DNA from: Streptomyces spiroverticillatus
GTDB lineage: Bacteria; Actinomycetota; Actinomycetes; Streptomycetales; Streptomycetaceae
Assembly (NCBI GenBank): GCA_014650415.1
Contig: BMUX01000001.1
Span: forward strand, 186,001 to 250,000
DNA length: 64,000 bases
Reading direction: 5' to 3'
The notes below the pieces were generated by a model that was not told where the DNA came from, searched no databases, and saw nothing but the letters and a program-made list of their open reading frames with translations. Shown in pieces: positions 52,827-61,556 of this stretch (its first letter is position 1; the number at the start of each line of letters is the position of its first letter). The translations under genes and the position numbers were made by a program.

Positions 52827-53660
52827 TTGGCCACAGGCACCGACCCCGCAGCCCGTACCGCAGGTACAGAGACCGGCGTCCACTCCCCGACCCGGGCCCG
52901 GATCGCCGCACGGCACCTCCGCACCGACCGCTGGTGGCTCGCCCCCGCGATCACCGCCGCCGGCCTCCTCGCCTTCGTCGTCTACTCCACCTGGCGTGCC
53001 TTCTCCAACGCGCACTACTACGCCGCCCCCTACGTCTCCCCCTTCTACTCCCCCTGCCTCGCCGAGAACTGCATCCCGATGAAGGGCGGCCCCAACTGGG
53101 AGATCTTCGGGAGCTGGTGGGGCCTCTCCCCCGCCCTCCTGATCCTGATCTTCCCGCTCGGCTTCCGCCTGACCTGCTACTACTACCGCAAGGCCTACTA
53201 CCGCGGCTTCTGGGCCTCGCCCCCCGCCTGCGCCGTCGCCGAGCCCCACAAGAAGTACTCCGGCGAGACCCGCTTCCCGCTGGTCCTGCAGAACATCCAC
53301 CGGTACTTCTTCTACGCCGCCGTCCCGGTCGCCGGGATCCTGACGTACGACACCGTGCTGTCCTTCCGGGACGAGAACTACGCGTGGGGACACATGGGGC
53401 TCGGCACCCTGGTCTTCCTCGTCAACATCGCCCTGATCTGGGCGTACACCTTCTCCTGCCACTCCTGCCGGCACATCATCGGCGGCCGGCTGAAGCACTT
53501 CTCCAAGCACCCGGTGCGGTACCGGCTGTGGGGGTGGGTCGGGAAGCTGAATGACCGTCATATGGCTACGGCCTGGGCCTCGTTGATCAGCGTGGCGCTC
53601 GCCGACTTCTACGTCTATCTCGTCGCTTCCGGCGCATTCGAGGATCCGAGGTTCTTCTAA
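52827..53660 (+). CDS. Succinate dehydrogenase membrane anchor (cytochrome b subunit)
   Basis: 277 aa from TTG 52827 with GGAG upstream; frames extending left enter the repeat. Five hydrophobic helices: LAPAITAAGLLAFVVYSTW, GLSPALLILIFPLGFRL, YFFYAAVPVAGILTYDTVL, LGTLVFLVNIALIWAYTF and SLISVALADFYVYLVA. His residues in QNIHRYFFY and FSCHSCRHIIGG are possible haem ligands. Two nucleotides before the flavoprotein gene. Size and order match the Sdh1 type of actinobacteria (Rv0249c-Rv0247c). Anchors the complex and passes electrons to menaquinone. Confidence 0.88.
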   Translation: MATGTDPAARTAGTETGVHSPTRARIAARHLRTDRWWLAPAITAAGLLAFVVYSTWRAFSNAHYYAAPYVSPFYSPCLAENCIPMKGGPNWEIFGSWWGLSPALLILIFPLGFRLTCYYYRKAYYRGFWASPPACAVAEPHKKYSGETRFPLVLQNIHRYFFYAAVPVAGILTYDTVLSFRDENYAWGHMGLGTLVFLVNIALIWAYTFSCHSCRHIIGGRLKHFSKHPVRYRLWGWVGKLNDRHMATAWASLISVALADFYVYLVASGAFEDPRFF

Positions 53661-53662
53661 AG

Positions 53663-55612
53663 ATGACTCAGTTGGAACGGCAGGAGTGGGACGTCGTCGT
53701 GGTCGGCGCGGGCGGGGCGGGCCTGCGGGCCGCCATCGAGGCGCGCGAGCAGGGTGCCCGTACGGCAGTGATCTGCAAGTCGCTGTTCGGCAAGGCGCAC
53801 ACCGTGATGGCCGAGGGCGGCATCGCCGCGTCCATGGGGAACGTCAATTCCGGGGACAACTGGCAGGTGCACTTCCGCGACACGATGAGGGGAGGGAAAT
53901 TCCTCAATCAGTGGCGGATGGCGGAGCTGCACGCGCGCGAAGCCCCGGACCGGGTCTGGGAGTTGGAGACCTGGGGCGCGCTCTTCGACCGGACCGCCGA
54001 CGGGCGGATCTCGCAGCGCAACTTCGGCGGGCACGAGTATCCGAGGCTGGCGCATGTCGGGGACCGGACGGGGCTTGAGCTGATCCGGACCTTGCAGCAG
54101 AAGATCGTGCAGTTGCAGCAGGAGGACTTCAAGCAGTCGGGGGACTACGAGTCCCGGCTGAAGGTCTTTCAGGAGTGCACGGTCACACGGGTGCTGAAGG
54201 ACGGGGAGCGCGTCGCCGGGACCTTCTGCTACGAGCGGGAGTCCGGCCGCTTCTTCGTGCTGGAGGCACCGAGTGTGGTGCTGGCCACGGGCGGCATCGG
54301 CAAGTCGTTCAAGGTGACGTCGAATTCGTGGGAGTACACCGGGGACGGGCACGCGCTGGCGCTGCTCGCGGGGGCGCCGCTGCTGAACATGGAGTTCGTG
54401 CAGTTCCATCCGACGGGGATGGTCTGGCCGCCGTCCGTGAAGGGGATTCTGGTGACGGAGTCCGTGCGCGGGGACGGCGGCGTACTGCGCAATTCCGACG
54501 GCAAGCGGTTCATGTTCGACTACGTGCCCGACGTCTTCAAGGAGAAGTACGCGGAGTCGGAGGAGGAGGGGGACCGCTGGTACGAGGACCCCGACCACAA
54601 CCGGCGTCCGCCCGAGCTGCTCCCCCGCGACGAGGTCGCCCGCGCCATCAACTCCGAGGTGAAGGCGGGGCGCGGCTCCCCGCACGGCGGGGTGTATCTG
54701 GATGTGTCGACGCGCATGCCCGCCGAGACCATCCGGCGGCGGCTGCCGTCGATGTACCACCAGTTCAAGGAGCTGGCCGATGTCGACATCACCGCCGAGG
54801 CCATGGAGGTCGGGCCCACCTGTCATTACGTGATGGGCGGCATCGCCGTGGACTCCGACACCGCTGCCACCCGCGGCGTGCCGGGACTGTTCGCGGCCGG
54901 TGAGGTCGCCGGGGGCATGCACGGGTCGAACCGGCTGGGCGGCAATTCGCTGTCCGACCTGCTGGTCTTCGGGCGGCGGGCCGGGCTGCACGCGTCCCAG
55001 CACGCCGCCGAGCACCTGGGCGTGTCGCGTCCGGTGATCGACGAGACGCAGATCGACGCGGCAGCGGCCGAGGCCCTGCGCCCGTTCAGCGCGGAGGGTT
55101 CCGAGCCGGGGGCCCAGGAGCCGGGGCGGCCGCCGGAGAATCCGTACACACTCCACCAGGAGCTCCAGCAGACCATGAACGACCTCGTCGGGATCATCCG
55201 GCGGGAGGGCGAGATGGAGCAGGCGCTGGAGAAGCTGGCCGAGCTGCGGGTACGGGCGCGGCGGGCCGGTGTGGAGGGGCACCGGCAGTTCAATCCGGGC
55301 TGGCACCTCGCGCTCGACCTGCGGAACATGCTGCTGGTCAGCGAGTGCATCGCGCGTGCCGCCCTGGAGCGCACCGAGAGCCGGGGCGGGCACACCCGGG
55401 AGGACTTCCCCGCGATGGACCGCGCCTGGCGGCCGGTGAACCTGCTGTGCCGCCCCGCCGACCCGACCGGCGGGCTGGCCGCCACCGATCCCGTACGCGG
55501 TCAGATCGAACTCGTCACCACCACGACCGAGCCCATCCGCCCGGACCTGCTCGCCCTCTTCGAGAAGGAGGAGCTGGTCAAGTACCTCGCCGAAGAGGAG
55601 CTGTACGAGTGA
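53663..55612 (+). CDS. sdhA: Succinate dehydrogenase flavoprotein subunit
   Basis: 649 aa. FAD dinucleotide-binding VVVVGAGGAGLRAAIEA, covalent-flavin region KAHTVMAEGGIAASMGN, substrate site HPTGMVWPPSVKGILVTESV, and the capping and C-terminal parts HYVMGGIAVDSDTAATRGVP, FAAGEVAGGMHGSNRLGGNS. Oxidises succinate to fumarate on the cytoplasmic side. Length fits the Sdh1/fumarate reductase-like group. Overlaps the iron-sulfur subunit by GTGA. Confidence 0.95.
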   Translation: MTQLERQEWDVVVVGAGGAGLRAAIEAREQGARTAVICKSLFGKAHTVMAEGGIAASMGNVNSGDNWQVHFRDTMRGGKFLNQWRMAELHAREAPDRVWELETWGALFDRTADGRISQRNFGGHEYPRLAHVGDRTGLELIRTLQQKIVQLQQEDFKQSGDYESRLKVFQECTVTRVLKDGERVAGTFCYERESGRFFVLEAPSVVLATGGIGKSFKVTSNSWEYTGDGHALALLAGAPLLNMEFVQFHPTGMVWPPSVKGILVTESVRGDGGVLRNSDGKRFMFDYVPDVFKEKYAESEEEGDRWYEDPDHNRRPPELLPRDEVARAINSEVKAGRGSPHGGVYLDVSTRMPAETIRRRLPSMYHQFKELADVDITAEAMEVGPTCHYVMGGIAVDSDTAATRGVPGLFAAGEVAGGMHGSNRLGGNSLSDLLVFGRRAGLHASQHAAEHLGVSRPVIDETQIDAAAAEALRPFSAEGSEPGAQEPGRPPENPYTLHQELQQTMNDLVGIIRREGEMEQALEKLAELRVRARRAGVEGHRQFNPGWHLALDLRNMLLVSECIARAALERTESRGGHTREDFPAMDRAWRPVNLLCRPADPTGGLAATDPVRGQIELVTTTTEPIRPDLLALFEKEELVKYLAEEELYE

Positions 55613-56409
55613 CCAACGCCGCCGCGGGACAGCAACAGTCTGCCAAGTACGTCGCCAACTTCCGGGTGTGGCGCGGGAGTTCGGAGGGGGGTGAGCTGGA
55701 GGACTTCAAGGTGGCGGTGAACGAGGGCGAGGTCGTCCTCGACATCATCCACCGGCTCCAGGCCACCCAGGCCCCCGACCTCGCTGTGCGCTGGAACTGC
55801 AAGGCGGGCAAGTGCGGTTCGTGCAGTGCGGAGGTCAACGGGCGGCCCCGGCTGATGTGCATGACCCGCATGTCGACCTTCACCCCGTCGGACACGATCA
55901 CCGTGACGCCGCTGCGCGCGTTCCCCGTCGTACGCGATCTGGTGACGGACGTGTCCTTCAACTACCAGAAGGCACGCGAGGTGCCCGCGTTCGTGCCGCC
56001 GGAGGGGGTCGCGCCCGGCGAGTACCGGATGCAGCAGGTGGACGTGGAGCGGTCGCAGGAGTTCCGCAAGTGCATCGAGTGCTTCCTGTGCCAGGACACG
56101 TGCCATGTGGTGCGCGACCACGAGGAGAACAAGACCGCCTTCGCCGGGCCGCGCTTCCTGATGCGCGTCGCCGAGCTGGACATGCATCCGCTGGACGCGG
56201 CGGCGGAGTCCGGCCTCGACCGGAAGAGGACCGCGCAGGAGGAGCACGGGCTCGGGTACTGCAACATCACCAAGTGCTGCACGGAGGTCTGCCCCGAGCA
56301 CATCAAGATCACCGACAATGCCCTGATTCCCTTGAAGGAAAGGGCGGTTGACCGCAAGTACGATCCGCTGGTCTGGCTCGGCAACAAGATCCGGCGGCGG
56401 CCGGAATAG
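55609..56409 (+). CDS. sdhB: Succinate dehydrogenase iron-sulfur subunit
   Basis: 266 aa from GTG 55609, coupled to sdhA. The N-terminal [2Fe-2S] domain has WNCKAGKCGSCSAEVNGRP and LMCM. The C-terminal domain has CIECFLCQDTCH and CNITKCCTEVCPEHI for the [4Fe-4S] and [3Fe-4S] clusters. Transfers electrons from flavin to the membrane anchor. Completes a three-gene operon. Confidence 0.95.
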   Translation: MTNAAAGQQQSAKYVANFRVWRGSSEGGELEDFKVAVNEGEVVLDIIHRLQATQAPDLAVRWNCKAGKCGSCSAEVNGRPRLMCMTRMSTFTPSDTITVTPLRAFPVVRDLVTDVSFNYQKAREVPAFVPPEGVAPGEYRMQQVDVERSQEFRKCIECFLCQDTCHVVRDHEENKTAFAGPRFLMRVAELDMHPLDAAAESGLDRKRTAQEEHGLGYCNITKCCTEVCPEHIKITDNALIPLKERAVDRKYDPLVWLGNKIRRRPE

Positions 56410-56438
56410 CTTCGGGGCGGCGTGCGCTGGAATCAGAC

Positions 56439-57329
56439 ATGTGGAACAGCGAAGCGCTTGATCTTGACGCATATCTGAAGAAGATCGGTTACGAGGGGGA
56501 GCCCGCCCCCTCGCTGGACACCCTGCGCGCACTGCACCGGGGGCATGTGCTCGGGCTGCGGTGGAGCACCATCGACGCGATGCTCCACCACGACGTGCCG
56601 CTCGATCTGGAGTCGCTCCAGGCCAAGCTGGTGACCGGCGGGCGGGCCGGGTACTGCTTCGAGCACGTGCCGTTGTTCGCGGCCGTGCTCGAAGCGCTCG
56701 GTTTCGAGTTCTTCGCCGTGCAGGGGCGGGTCGTGATGGGCGGCGAGAAGATCCTGCCCACCACGCACGCGCTGCTGGTCGTGGAGCTGGACGGACGGCG
56801 GTGGCTGTGCGACGTCGGCTTCGGGGCGGCCATGCTGGAGCCGATCGAGCTGGTCCCGGGCGAGGAGGGCAGCGAGGTCGAGCAGGACGGCTGGCGCTAC
56901 CGGCTGCGCGAGCGGGCCGAGATCACCCCGGGGGCGGCCGGCTGGGAGCTGCAGCAGCCCGCGTTCGGGCCGGAGACCGACCGGGACGGCGACGGCTGGA
57001 TGGTGCGGCACAACTTCACCCTCACCCCGCAGTATCCGGTCGACTTCCGGATGTCGAACCACTTCGTGGCGACCAGCAGGCACTCCCCCTTCAGCCACCG
57101 CCTGTTCGTGCAGCGCATCCTGCCGGGCACACTGCACATCCTGGACGAACTGAAGTGGACGACCACCCACAGCGGCGGCGAACTGCCTCCTCTCACACGG
57201 GACTTGGAACCGGCCGAAGTGCCCAAGGTGCTGGCGGAGACCTTCGGCATCCAGCAGAGTGAGGAGGAGGCCGAGCTATTGGTGGCGCGACTGGCCGCCA
57301 ACGCGGAGGCGTCCCGCGCGAGCGTCTGA
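56439..57329 (+). CDS. nat: Arylamine N-acetyltransferase
   Basis: 296 aa, ATG 56439. Catalytic triad visible: Cys73 in GGRAGYCFEHVPLF (canonical RGGYCFENN slightly altered), His110 in PTTHALLVV and Asp125 in WLCDVGFG. Length is somewhat above the common 275-285. Acetylates aromatic amines and hydrazines with acetyl-CoA; in actinomycetes related enzymes also close amide bonds in secondary metabolism. 29 bp after sdhB, possibly in the same transcript. No clear ribosome site. Confidence 0.93.
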   Translation: MWNSEALDLDAYLKKIGYEGEPAPSLDTLRALHRGHVLGLRWSTIDAMLHHDVPLDLESLQAKLVTGGRAGYCFEHVPLFAAVLEALGFEFFAVQGRVVMGGEKILPTTHALLVVELDGRRWLCDVGFGAAMLEPIELVPGEEGSEVEQDGWRYRLRERAEITPGAAGWELQQPAFGPETDRDGDGWMVRHNFTLTPQYPVDFRMSNHFVATSRHSPFSHRLFVQRILPGTLHILDELKWTTTHSGGELPPLTRDLEPAEVPKVLAETFGIQQSEEEAELLVARLAANAEASRASV

Positions 57330-57365
57330 GGGGCCGGGCGGGCGCGCGCTACTATGACGGCGCTC

Positions 57366-57379
57366 TGAATGCGCTTACA
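57366..57379. promoter_or_regulatory. Candidate LacI-family operator
   Basis: TGAATGCGCTTACA is a near-symmetric 14-mer with central GCGC, fitting the TGnnAnCGnTnnCA form of LacI/GalR sites. It starts 10 bp after a TACTAT -10-like hexamer (57350-57355), so it would cover the transcription start of the LacI-type gene at 57417. Suggests self-repression. Confidence 0.5.
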
Positions 57380-57416
57380 TGGGTGGGCGCGGGCCTGATG
57401 GATCGGACGGTTCCGG

Positions 57417-58499
57417 GTGAGTGCTGCGCCCACGGTGTACGACGTCGCGGACAAGGCGGGCGTCTCCATCGCAACGGTCTCGCGGGTCTACCGCAGTCCC
57501 CAGTCCGTACGGGAACCCACCCGCGACCGGGTCCTGGAGGCCGCGCGCAGCCTCGGCTACGTGCCGAGCGGCAACGCACGCGGCCTGGCCAGCCGTACGA
57601 CCGGGGTGCTCGGGCTGTGCTTCCCGGACTACGCGGACCCGGACGTGGACGCGGAGGGGGCGGGCCCGGACGGCGACGGCGACGACGACGGCGCGGTCGT
57701 CATGCTCTACTCCGACCAGATCATCCGGGGCATGGAGCGGGCCGCCCGGCGGCACGGGTACGCGCTGCTGATCGCCGCCTCCCTGGAGGGCGGCCCGGAG
57801 AGCCTGGTCGCGCAGGTGGCGGGGCGGGTGGACGGGTTCGCCGTGCTCTCCCAGACCGTGCCGACCTCCGACCTGGAGGTCATCGCGCAGCGGCTGCCGA
57901 TCGTGATGCTGGCCGGGCCCCGCGAGATCGACCACCTCGACCACATCGAGGTCGCCAACGCCGACGGCGTACGGGAGCTGACCCGGCACCTCGTCGAGGA
58001 CCACGGGCTGCGGCGGCTCGCCTTCGTGGGCGGCCAGGAGTCGTCGCCGGACGCCAGGGCCCGCTTCCGGGGCTTCCAGGAGGCCTGCCGGGAGACCGGC
58101 CTGCCCGTCCCCTCCGCACCGGACCTGCGGGCCGAGCCGATGACCCAGGCGGAGGGCTCGCGGGCGGCGGAAGCCCTGCTGGACCGGGAGGGCCCGGCCC
58201 CCGAGGCCATGCTCTTCGCCAACGACCAGATGGCGGTGGGCGCACTGCACGCGCTGGAGCGGCGGGGGGTGCGGGTGCCGGAGGACATCGCGGTCACCGG
58301 CTTCGACGGGATACCGCTGGGACGGGTGGTGCGCCCGTCCCTCACCACGGTCCGCCAGCCGATGCGACGCCTCGGGGAGGAGGCCGTGGAACTCCTGGTC
58401 CGCCGCCTGGGCGACCGCACCCTGGAGCCCGCTTCCCTGATGCTGCCGGTGACGGTGGTCCGCCGGGGCAGCTGCGGGTGCGGACCTGCGGGGGCTTGA
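57417..58499 (+). CDS. LacI/GalR-family transcriptional repressor
   Basis: 360 aa from GTG 57417. N-terminal HTH and hinge: TVYDVADKAGVSIATVSRVY, LGYVPSGNARGLASRTTGVL. The periplasmic-binding-like effector domain follows, with FANDQMAVGALHALERRGV and VTGFDGIPLGRVVRPSLTTV. An acidic insertion (DPDVDAEGAGPDGDGDDDG) at about residues 74-94 is not usual. Effector likely a sugar, but no metabolic genes adjoin. A candidate operator sits at its own promoter. Confidence 0.93.
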   Translation: MSAAPTVYDVADKAGVSIATVSRVYRSPQSVREPTRDRVLEAARSLGYVPSGNARGLASRTTGVLGLCFPDYADPDVDAEGAGPDGDGDDDGAVVMLYSDQIIRGMERAARRHGYALLIAASLEGGPESLVAQVAGRVDGFAVLSQTVPTSDLEVIAQRLPIVMLAGPREIDHLDHIEVANADGVRELTRHLVEDHGLRRLAFVGGQESSPDARARFRGFQEACRETGLPVPSAPDLRAEPMTQAEGSRAAEALLDREGPAPEAMLFANDQMAVGALHALERRGVRVPEDIAVTGFDGIPLGRVVRPSLTTVRQPMRRLGEEAVELLVRRLGDRTLEPASLMLPVTVVRRGSCGCGPAGA

Positions 58500-58515
58500 G
58501 CCCGCGGACCCTGCG

Positions 58516-58540
58516 GGGATGCGGGACCACCCCGCATCCC
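58516..58540 (+). terminator. Terminator of the LacI-type gene
   Basis: GGGATGCGGG (58516-58525) and its exact complement 58531-58540 with loop ACCAC, 17 bp after the stop. Flanked by several CTGCGGGG copies. Confidence 0.8.
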
Positions 58541-58601
58541 TGCGGGGGCCCGCGCCCCGGCCCGGTCGCGAGGGCGACGAGGGGGACATAGCCTCCCAAA
58601 T

Positions 58602-60749
58602 GTGACGTCTCCCGAGAGTCGTGCCCGGATCGCCCGGCCCGCCGCCCTGCTGGCCGTCCTCCTCGGGCTGGGCGGCGGGGCCCTCGCCGCGGTGCCGCAG
58701 CCCGCAGCGTCGCGTCCCGCAGTCCCGGCAGTCCCGGCAGCCCCGCAGCCCGCGCCCCCGGCAGCGGCGGTCGCCGAGGATCCCGTACGGCTGTCGTCCG
58801 ACGGGCAGATCACCGACAAGGCCGGCGCCCTCGGCACCAAGCGCGGCGAGGTCGCCAAGGCTCTCAACAGGCTGTACGCCGACCACCGCCTCCAGCTCTT
58901 CGTCGTGTACGTCCGTGACTTCTCCGGCCGCTCCGCCCAGAGCTGGGCCGACACCACCGCCACCCGCAACGGGCTCGGCCGGGACGACGTGCTGCTGGCC
59001 GTCGCGACGAAGGACCGGCAGTTCGCGTACTCCGTGGACAACGACTCCCGGCTCAGTGACGCGCAGCTCGCCGAGGTCTCCGGCACCGCGATCAAGCCCG
59101 CCCTGCGCGAGAACGACTGGGCCGGGGCCGCCATCGGCGCCGCCGACGGGTACGCCGCCGTGCTCGCCGGCTCCCCCGTGCCCACCCCGAACATCACCCC
59201 CGGCGTCCACAACCCCGGCTCCGAGGACGGCACCGCCGGTGACCTCGTGCTTCCCGTCGTCGCCGTCGGCGGCGCGGGCGCGTTGGCCGCGTACGTCTAC
59301 AGCCGCCGCAAGAAGCGGAAGCACGCCCCGGTGCCCGCCGAGAGGGCCGCCCCCGCTCTCACCCCGCTGCCCGAGCTCGACGGCCGCGCCAAGCAGGCCC
59401 TGGTCGAGACGGACGACGCGATTCGGACGAGCGAGGAGGAACTCGGTTTCGCCACCGCCCAGTTCGGGGAGGAGGCGGCGCGGCCGTTCGCAAAGGCGCT
59501 GGCGTATGCGAAGGGGGAGCTGACGGCTGCGTTCAAGGTGCGGCAGCAGCTCGATGACGCTTTTCCCGAGGACGATCCGACGAAGCGGAGGATGCTGGAC
59601 GAGATCCTCGCCCGCTGCGACGAGGCCAACCGCCGGCTCGACTCCGAGGCCGACTCCTTCGACCACCTCCGCGAGCTGGAGCGCAACGCCCCCGCCGCCC
59701 TCGACACCGCCGAGGCCGCGTTCAGGAGCCTGACGGGTCGTACGAGTACGGCCGAGGCCGCCCTGGCGGCCATGCGCGAGCGGTATGCGGCGTCCGCCGC
59801 CGCCCCCGTGGCCGGGCATGTCGAGCAGGCCAAGGACCGGCTCGTCTTCGCCACCACCAACCTCAACCAGGCCCGCCAGGCCCTGGTCGCCGGGGACAAC
59901 AGCCAGGCCGCCGTCTTCGTACGGGCCGCCGAGGGGGCCGTCGACCAGGCCGGCACCCTCGTGGACGCCGTCGAGCGGCGCGCACGTGAACTCGCCGACG
60001 CAGAGAGCGAGTTGGAGGGGGCGTTGACCGAGACCGACACCGATCTCGCCGATGCCCGCGGGCTCCTCGGCGGTACGACGCCGGGCACCAGCACCGCCGA
60101 CCTGCAAGGCCGCATCGCCCGCGCGGAGGCCGTCGTGCGGGACGTACGGGAGGAGATGCGGGCGGGCGGGGGGTACGACCCGATCGACGCCCTGCGCCGG
60201 ATCGAGGAGGCGGACGCCGCGCTCGACGAGGCCCTCGCCGGGGCCCGCGAGCGGGAGAGCGCCGGACGCAGGGCCCGGGACCTCCTCGGGCAGGCCACCC
60301 TCACCGCCCGCGCCGCGATCGGGGCGGCCGCCGACTACATCACCACCCACCGCGGCGCCGTCGGCAGCCAAGCCCGCACCCGCCTCGCCGAGGCCCAGCG
60401 CCACCTGGAGCAGTCGGCCGCGCTGGAGGCCGACGACGCCCCGGCCGCCCTCGCCGAGGCCCAGCGGGCGGACGCCCTCGCCCGGGAGGCGCAGAGCCTG
60501 GCCGAGCAGGACGTACGGGGCTTCGGCGGCCCGTACTCCGGCACCGGAAGCGGCGGCGGAGGCGGCCTGAACGGGGCCGTGCTCGGCGGCATCATCCTGG
60601 GCGGAATCCTCAACGGCAGCCGTGGCGGCGGGGGTTACGGGGGCGGCTTCGGAGGAGGGGGCGGCGGCGGCTTCGGAGGCGGCGCGGGCCCCGGCAGCTT
60701 CGGCGGCGGCGACACCCGGGGCCGCCGGGGAGGCGGGGGGCGGTTCTAG
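58602..60749 (+). CDS. TPM-domain membrane protein with coiled coil and Gly-rich tail
   Basis: 715 aa from GTG 58602 (ribosome site weak). Signal peptide with a Pro/Ala linker to about residue 60; TPM domain (about 65-190: VRLSSDGQITDKAGALGT, RLQLFVVYVRDFSG, LLAVATKDRQFAYSVD). A membrane helix (about 213-233) is followed by roughly 400 residues of charged helices and coiled coil inside the cell (LPELDGRAKQALVETDDAIR). It ends in about 70 residues of nearly pure Gly with Phe, Tyr and Arg. TPM proteins occur in membrane-protein quality control; here the PspA gene follows 78 bp later, suggesting a joint envelope-stress role. Confidence 0.88.
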   Translation: MTSPESRARIARPAALLAVLLGLGGGALAAVPQPAASRPAVPAVPAAPQPAPPAAAVAEDPVRLSSDGQITDKAGALGTKRGEVAKALNRLYADHRLQLFVVYVRDFSGRSAQSWADTTATRNGLGRDDVLLAVATKDRQFAYSVDNDSRLSDAQLAEVSGTAIKPALRENDWAGAAIGAADGYAAVLAGSPVPTPNITPGVHNPGSEDGTAGDLVLPVVAVGGAGALAAYVYSRRKKRKHAPVPAERAAPALTPLPELDGRAKQALVETDDAIRTSEEELGFATAQFGEEAARPFAKALAYAKGELTAAFKVRQQLDDAFPEDDPTKRRMLDEILARCDEANRRLDSEADSFDHLRELERNAPAALDTAEAAFRSLTGRTSTAEAALAAMRERYAASAAAPVAGHVEQAKDRLVFATTNLNQARQALVAGDNSQAAVFVRAAEGAVDQAGTLVDAVERRARELADAESELEGALTETDTDLADARGLLGGTTPGTSTADLQGRIARAEAVVRDVREEMRAGGGYDPIDALRRIEEADAALDEALAGARERESAGRRARDLLGQATLTARAAIGAAADYITTHRGAVGSQARTRLAEAQRHLEQSAALEADDAPAALAEAQRADALAREAQSLAEQDVRGFGGPYSGTGSGGGGGLNGAVLGGIILGGILNGSRGGGGYGGGFGGGGGGGFGGGAGPGSFGGGDTRGRRGGGGRF

Positions 60750-60827
60750 GCCCCGACCCGGGCCGCGACGGCCTCGTAACGGCTCACCGGCAACACGTAC
60801 ACCCCCATCCACGACAGGGAGCAGACC

Positions 60828-61538
60828 ATGTCCAAGCAGTCCATCCTCGGCCGTGTCACCCAGCTCGCCAAGGCCAACATCAACGCCCTGCTCGACCAGG
60901 CCGAGGACCCGCAGAAGATGCTCGACCAGCTGATCCGCGACTACACCGGCAACATCGCCGAGGCGGAGGAGGCCGTCGCCGCCACCATCGGCAACCTGCG
61001 GCTGCTGGAGCAGGACCACCGCGAGGACGTCGACGCCGCCCGCGAGTGGGGCGGGAAGGCGCTGGCCGCCAGCAGGAAGGCGGACGAGATGCGGGCGGGC
61101 GGTTCGGCGGCGGAGGCGGACAAGTTCGACGGTCTGGCGAAGGTGGCCCTGCAGCGGCAGCTCCAGTCGGAGAAGGAGGCCAAGACCGCCGAGCCGACGA
61201 TCGCCGCGCAGACCGAGGTGGTGAACGGCCTCAAGGACGGCCTGACGAAGATGAAGGCGAAGCTCGCCGAACTCACTTCCAAGCGCGACGAGTTGGTGGC
61301 GCGCGCGAAGTCGGCGCAGGCGCAGAACTCCATGATGGACGCCGTCAAGAACATCAACGTCCTCGACCCGACGAGCGAGCTGAGCCGCTTCGAGGACAAG
61401 GTGCGGCGCGAGGAGGCACGGGCACTGGGCAAGCAGGAGCTGGCCGCCTCCTCGCTGGACGCCCAGTTCGAGCAGTTGGACAGCCTGGGCGACGACGCGG
61501 AGATCGAAGCCAGGCTGGCCGCCCTCAAGAACAAGTGA
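60828..61538 (+). CDS. PspA/IM30 family protein
   Basis: 236 aa, ATG 60828 with AGGGAG. Almost all helix: SILGRVTQLAKANINALLDQ, DPQKMLDQLIRDYTGNIAEA, then long coiled coil to LTSKRDELVARAKSAQA. PspA-like proteins polymerise on the inner membrane face and protect damaged membranes. Paired with the TPM-domain protein gene, likely one operon. Confidence 0.94.
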   Translation: MSKQSILGRVTQLAKANINALLDQAEDPQKMLDQLIRDYTGNIAEAEEAVAATIGNLRLLEQDHREDVDAAREWGGKALAASRKADEMRAGGSAAEADKFDGLAKVALQRQLQSEKEAKTAEPTIAAQTEVVNGLKDGLTKMKAKLAELTSKRDELVARAKSAQAQNSMMDAVKNINVLDPTSELSRFEDKVRREEARALGKQELAASSLDAQFEQLDSLGDDAEIEARLAALKNK

Positions 61539-61556
61539 GGCAAGAACCAGTGGGGA

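Noticed and set aside
57375..61019. Frame of more than 1,200 codons opposite the LacI and TPM genes
   Set aside because: It crosses several recognised genes and a terminator on the other strand and has no domain.
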